Shown: positions 5,574 through 6,455 of the stretch, piece after piece
Layout of the letters: each line of letters begins with the position of its first letter
Numbering within the stretch: position 1 is the first letter of the stretch
From: Planctomycetia bacterium
Lineage (GTDB): Bacteria; Planctomycetota; Phycisphaerae; Phycisphaerales; SM1A02
Assembly (NCBI GenBank): GCA_005799205.1
Contig: SYHM01000090.1
Coordinates: 1 to 6,455 of the forward strand
DNA length: 6,455 nt
Direction of reading: 5' to 3'
Made by a program: the position numbers and the translations under genes
Notes under the pieces: generated by a model
What the model saw: only the letters and a program-made list of their open reading frames with translations
What the model was told of the DNA's origin: nothing
Database searches by the model: none

Positions 5574-6186
5574 AGCGGCGGTTGACCTCGTGCCAATTCA
5601 CGATGCTCCACCAGGCCGCGAGGTAGTCCGCGCGACGATTCTGATAGTGCAGGTAGTAGGCGTGCTCCCAGACATCGACTCCGAGGATCGGAGTGCCGAG
5701 AACATCTGCGATTCCGTGCATCAGCGGATTGTCTTGATTCGGCGTTGATGTAACGCCGAGCGATCCGTTCGCCTTCACAATCAGCCACGCCCATCCCGAT
5801 CCAAATCGCTTCATCCCGGCATCGGCGAGTTGGGCCTTGAACTGATCAAGCGATGTAAATGCGCCGTTGATGGCCGCCGTCAGTTGGGCACTCGGCGCAC
5901 CACCTTGTCCAGCGGGGCACATGAGTTGCCAGAACATTGAGTGGTTGAAGTGGCCTCCGCCGTTGTTGCGCACAGCCCCCTTGATCGCCTCGGGAAGGGT
6001 CGAGACCTGCGCGCAGAGGTCTTCGATCGAAAGATGCGCGAGCGCTGCCTGCCCTTCGAGAGCCTTGTTGAGATTGTCGACATACGCCTTGTGGTGCTTG
6101 CCTCGGTGGATGTCCATCGTCGCCGCGTCGACTGCGGGTTCAAGGGCGTTGCTTGCGTATGAAAGTTCTGGAAGGGTGAATGGCAT
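5545..6186 (-). CDS. sodA: Superoxide dismutase, Mn/Fe family (probably Mn-type)
   Basis: The enzyme converts superoxide to oxygen and hydrogen peroxide in the cytoplasm. The 213-residue product, of typical length, has all four metal ligands by motif: H27 (in DIHRGKHHKAY), H82 (in GGGHFNHSMFW), D171 and H175 (in DVWEHAYYLHY). The active-site Gln appears in TPNQDNPLM (Q151), and Gly occupies the position where iron enzymes carry their Gln (near 78). That pattern is typical of Mn or cambialistic enzymes, although metal use cannot be settled from sequence. No signal peptide is present. The start at 6186 follows a strong AGGAG (6193-6197) with a 6-nt spacer. The gene is divergent from thiE, with 88 bp between starts, and overlaps the lipoprotein gene tail to tail by 29 bp. 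Confidence 0.95.
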   Translation of the reverse strand: MPFTLPELSYASNALEPAVDAATMDIHRGKHHKAYVDNLNKALEGQAALAHLSIEDLCAQVSTLPEAIKGAVRNNGGGHFNHSMFWQLMCPAGQGGAPSAQLTAAINGAFTSLDQFKAQLADAGMKRFGSGWAWLIVKANGSLGVTSTPNQDNPLMHGIADVLGTPILGVDVWEHAYYLHYQNRRADYLAAWWSIVNWHEVNRRFTAATTSTR

Positions 6187-6192
6187 GTGTGG

Positions 6193-6197
6193 CTCCT
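6193..6197 (-). promoter_or_regulatory. Ribosome binding site of the superoxide dismutase gene
   Basis: AGGAG (within GAGGAGCC) on the minus strand, 6 nt before the ATG at 6186. It contrasts with the neighbouring lipoprotein and thiE genes, which lack such a site. Confidence 0.85.
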
Positions 6198-6205
6198 CGT
6201 GAGCG

Positions 6206-6211
6206 AGCGTA
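6206..6211 (-). promoter_or_regulatory. Possible -10 box of the superoxide dismutase gene
   Basis: TACGCT on the minus strand fits TAnnnT. Transcription would begin near 6199 and give a leader of about 13 nt that still contains the AGGAG site. No good -35 is visible, so this is tentative. Confidence 0.3.
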
Positions 6212-6262
6212 CCGCGTTCGAGCAGGGCGCACCGATGGGGAGCCGGGCGCCGAGGCGCACAC

Positions 6263-6268
6263 TAGTCT
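6263..6268 (+). promoter_or_regulatory. -10 box placing the thiE transcript start at its GTG
   Basis: TAGTCT is at exactly -12 to -7 from the GTG at 6275. Its first three bases are also an in-frame TAG stop, so thiE cannot start upstream of here and no Shine-Dalgarno site can be included. A leaderless mRNA is the simplest reading. No convincing -35 is seen. Confidence 0.5.
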
Positions 6269-6274
6269 TGCAGA

Positions 6275-6455
6275 GTGCGCACGGCGATCCGACTCATTGA
6301 TGCTGCAGCAAATCGTGCGATCGAAGCGGCGCGAGTGCTCGAAGATCTCGCGCGCTTTTGCGTTGACGATGCTGAGTGCACGGGGGGCTACAAGTCGATT
6401 CGGCACGAGCTCGTGACGGCGCTTGCGGCACTCCCAGTTGGGGCGCGCGAAGCAA
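6275..6455 (+). CDS. thiE: Thiamine-phosphate synthase, N-terminal part (runs off the edge)
   Basis: ThiE joins hydroxymethylpyrimidine diphosphate and thiazole phosphate to make thiamine phosphate. Only the first 60 codons are present. They read RLIDAAANRAIEAARVLEDLARF followed by KSIRHELVTAL, which matches the helical N-terminal extension (the ThiD2-type domain, as I recall it) found ahead of the ThiE barrel in planctomycetes and cyanobacteria; the catalytic barrel itself lies outside the window. A stand-alone protein of this domain cannot be excluded. The GTG at 6275 is the first possible start after an in-frame TAG at 6263 and has no Shine-Dalgarno site. The gene is divergent from the superoxide dismutase gene. 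Confidence 0.8.
   Translation, partial: MRTAIRLIDAAANRAIEAARVLEDLARFCVDDAECTGGYKSIRHELVTALAALPVGAREA

Noticed and set aside
1..6455. CRISPR array, insertion sequence, tRNA/rRNA gene, att sites or toxin-antitoxin pair
   Set aside because: No regularly spaced repeats, transposase motifs, cloverleaf sequence, terminal repeats or small paired genes were found on reading both strands.

Overview
The window is a compact, GC-rich bacterial chromosome segment made almost entirely of ordinary housekeeping and conserved genes. I think it comes from a planctomycete, probably the Phycisphaerae. The evidence is the thiamine-phosphate synthase that begins with the extra N-terminal domain common in planctomycetes and cyanobacteria, an uncharacterised lipoprotein of a type I associate with planctomycetes, and a ribosomal operon that lacks rimM. 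This placement is inference; no rRNA or marker search was possible.

Layout. The first ~110 bases hold no certain gene. A minus-strand gene of unknown function (112-699) follows. Next, still on the minus strand and transcribed towards position 1, is the operon rpsP (2070-2414), trmD (1210-2049) and rplS (830-1213). It has a promoter-like -35/-10 pair at 2554-2582 and a clean intrinsic terminator at 705-733. On the plus strand from 2588 lies a small M50 site-2-type membrane protease. It converges on, and overlaps, a YtcJ-like amidohydrolase (3217-4785, minus). The amidohydrolase is divergent from a Pro/Ala-rich lipoprotein (4833-5573, plus), with only 47 bp between their start codons. The lipoprotein converges on, and overlaps, a Mn/Fe superoxide dismutase (5545-6186, minus). 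A partial thiE starts at 6275 on the plus strand and runs off the right edge.

How the genes work together. rpsP, trmD and rplS supply translation: two ribosomal proteins and the tRNA m1G37 methyltransferase. The genes right of 2588 alternate strand, so each is probably its own transcription unit, and no shared pathway is apparent. The superoxide dismutase handles oxidative stress and ThiE thiamine synthesis; the protease, amidohydrolase and lipoprotein have no assigned substrate.

No exotic system (CRISPR, toxin-antitoxin, mobile element, phage) is visible. The most interesting signal is regulatory. Three genes without a Shine-Dalgarno site (amidohydrolase, lipoprotein, thiE) each carry a TAnnnT hexamer at exactly -12 to -7 from the start codon, the layout expected for leaderless transcripts. 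The first two of these promoters face each other across a 7-bp inverted repeat.
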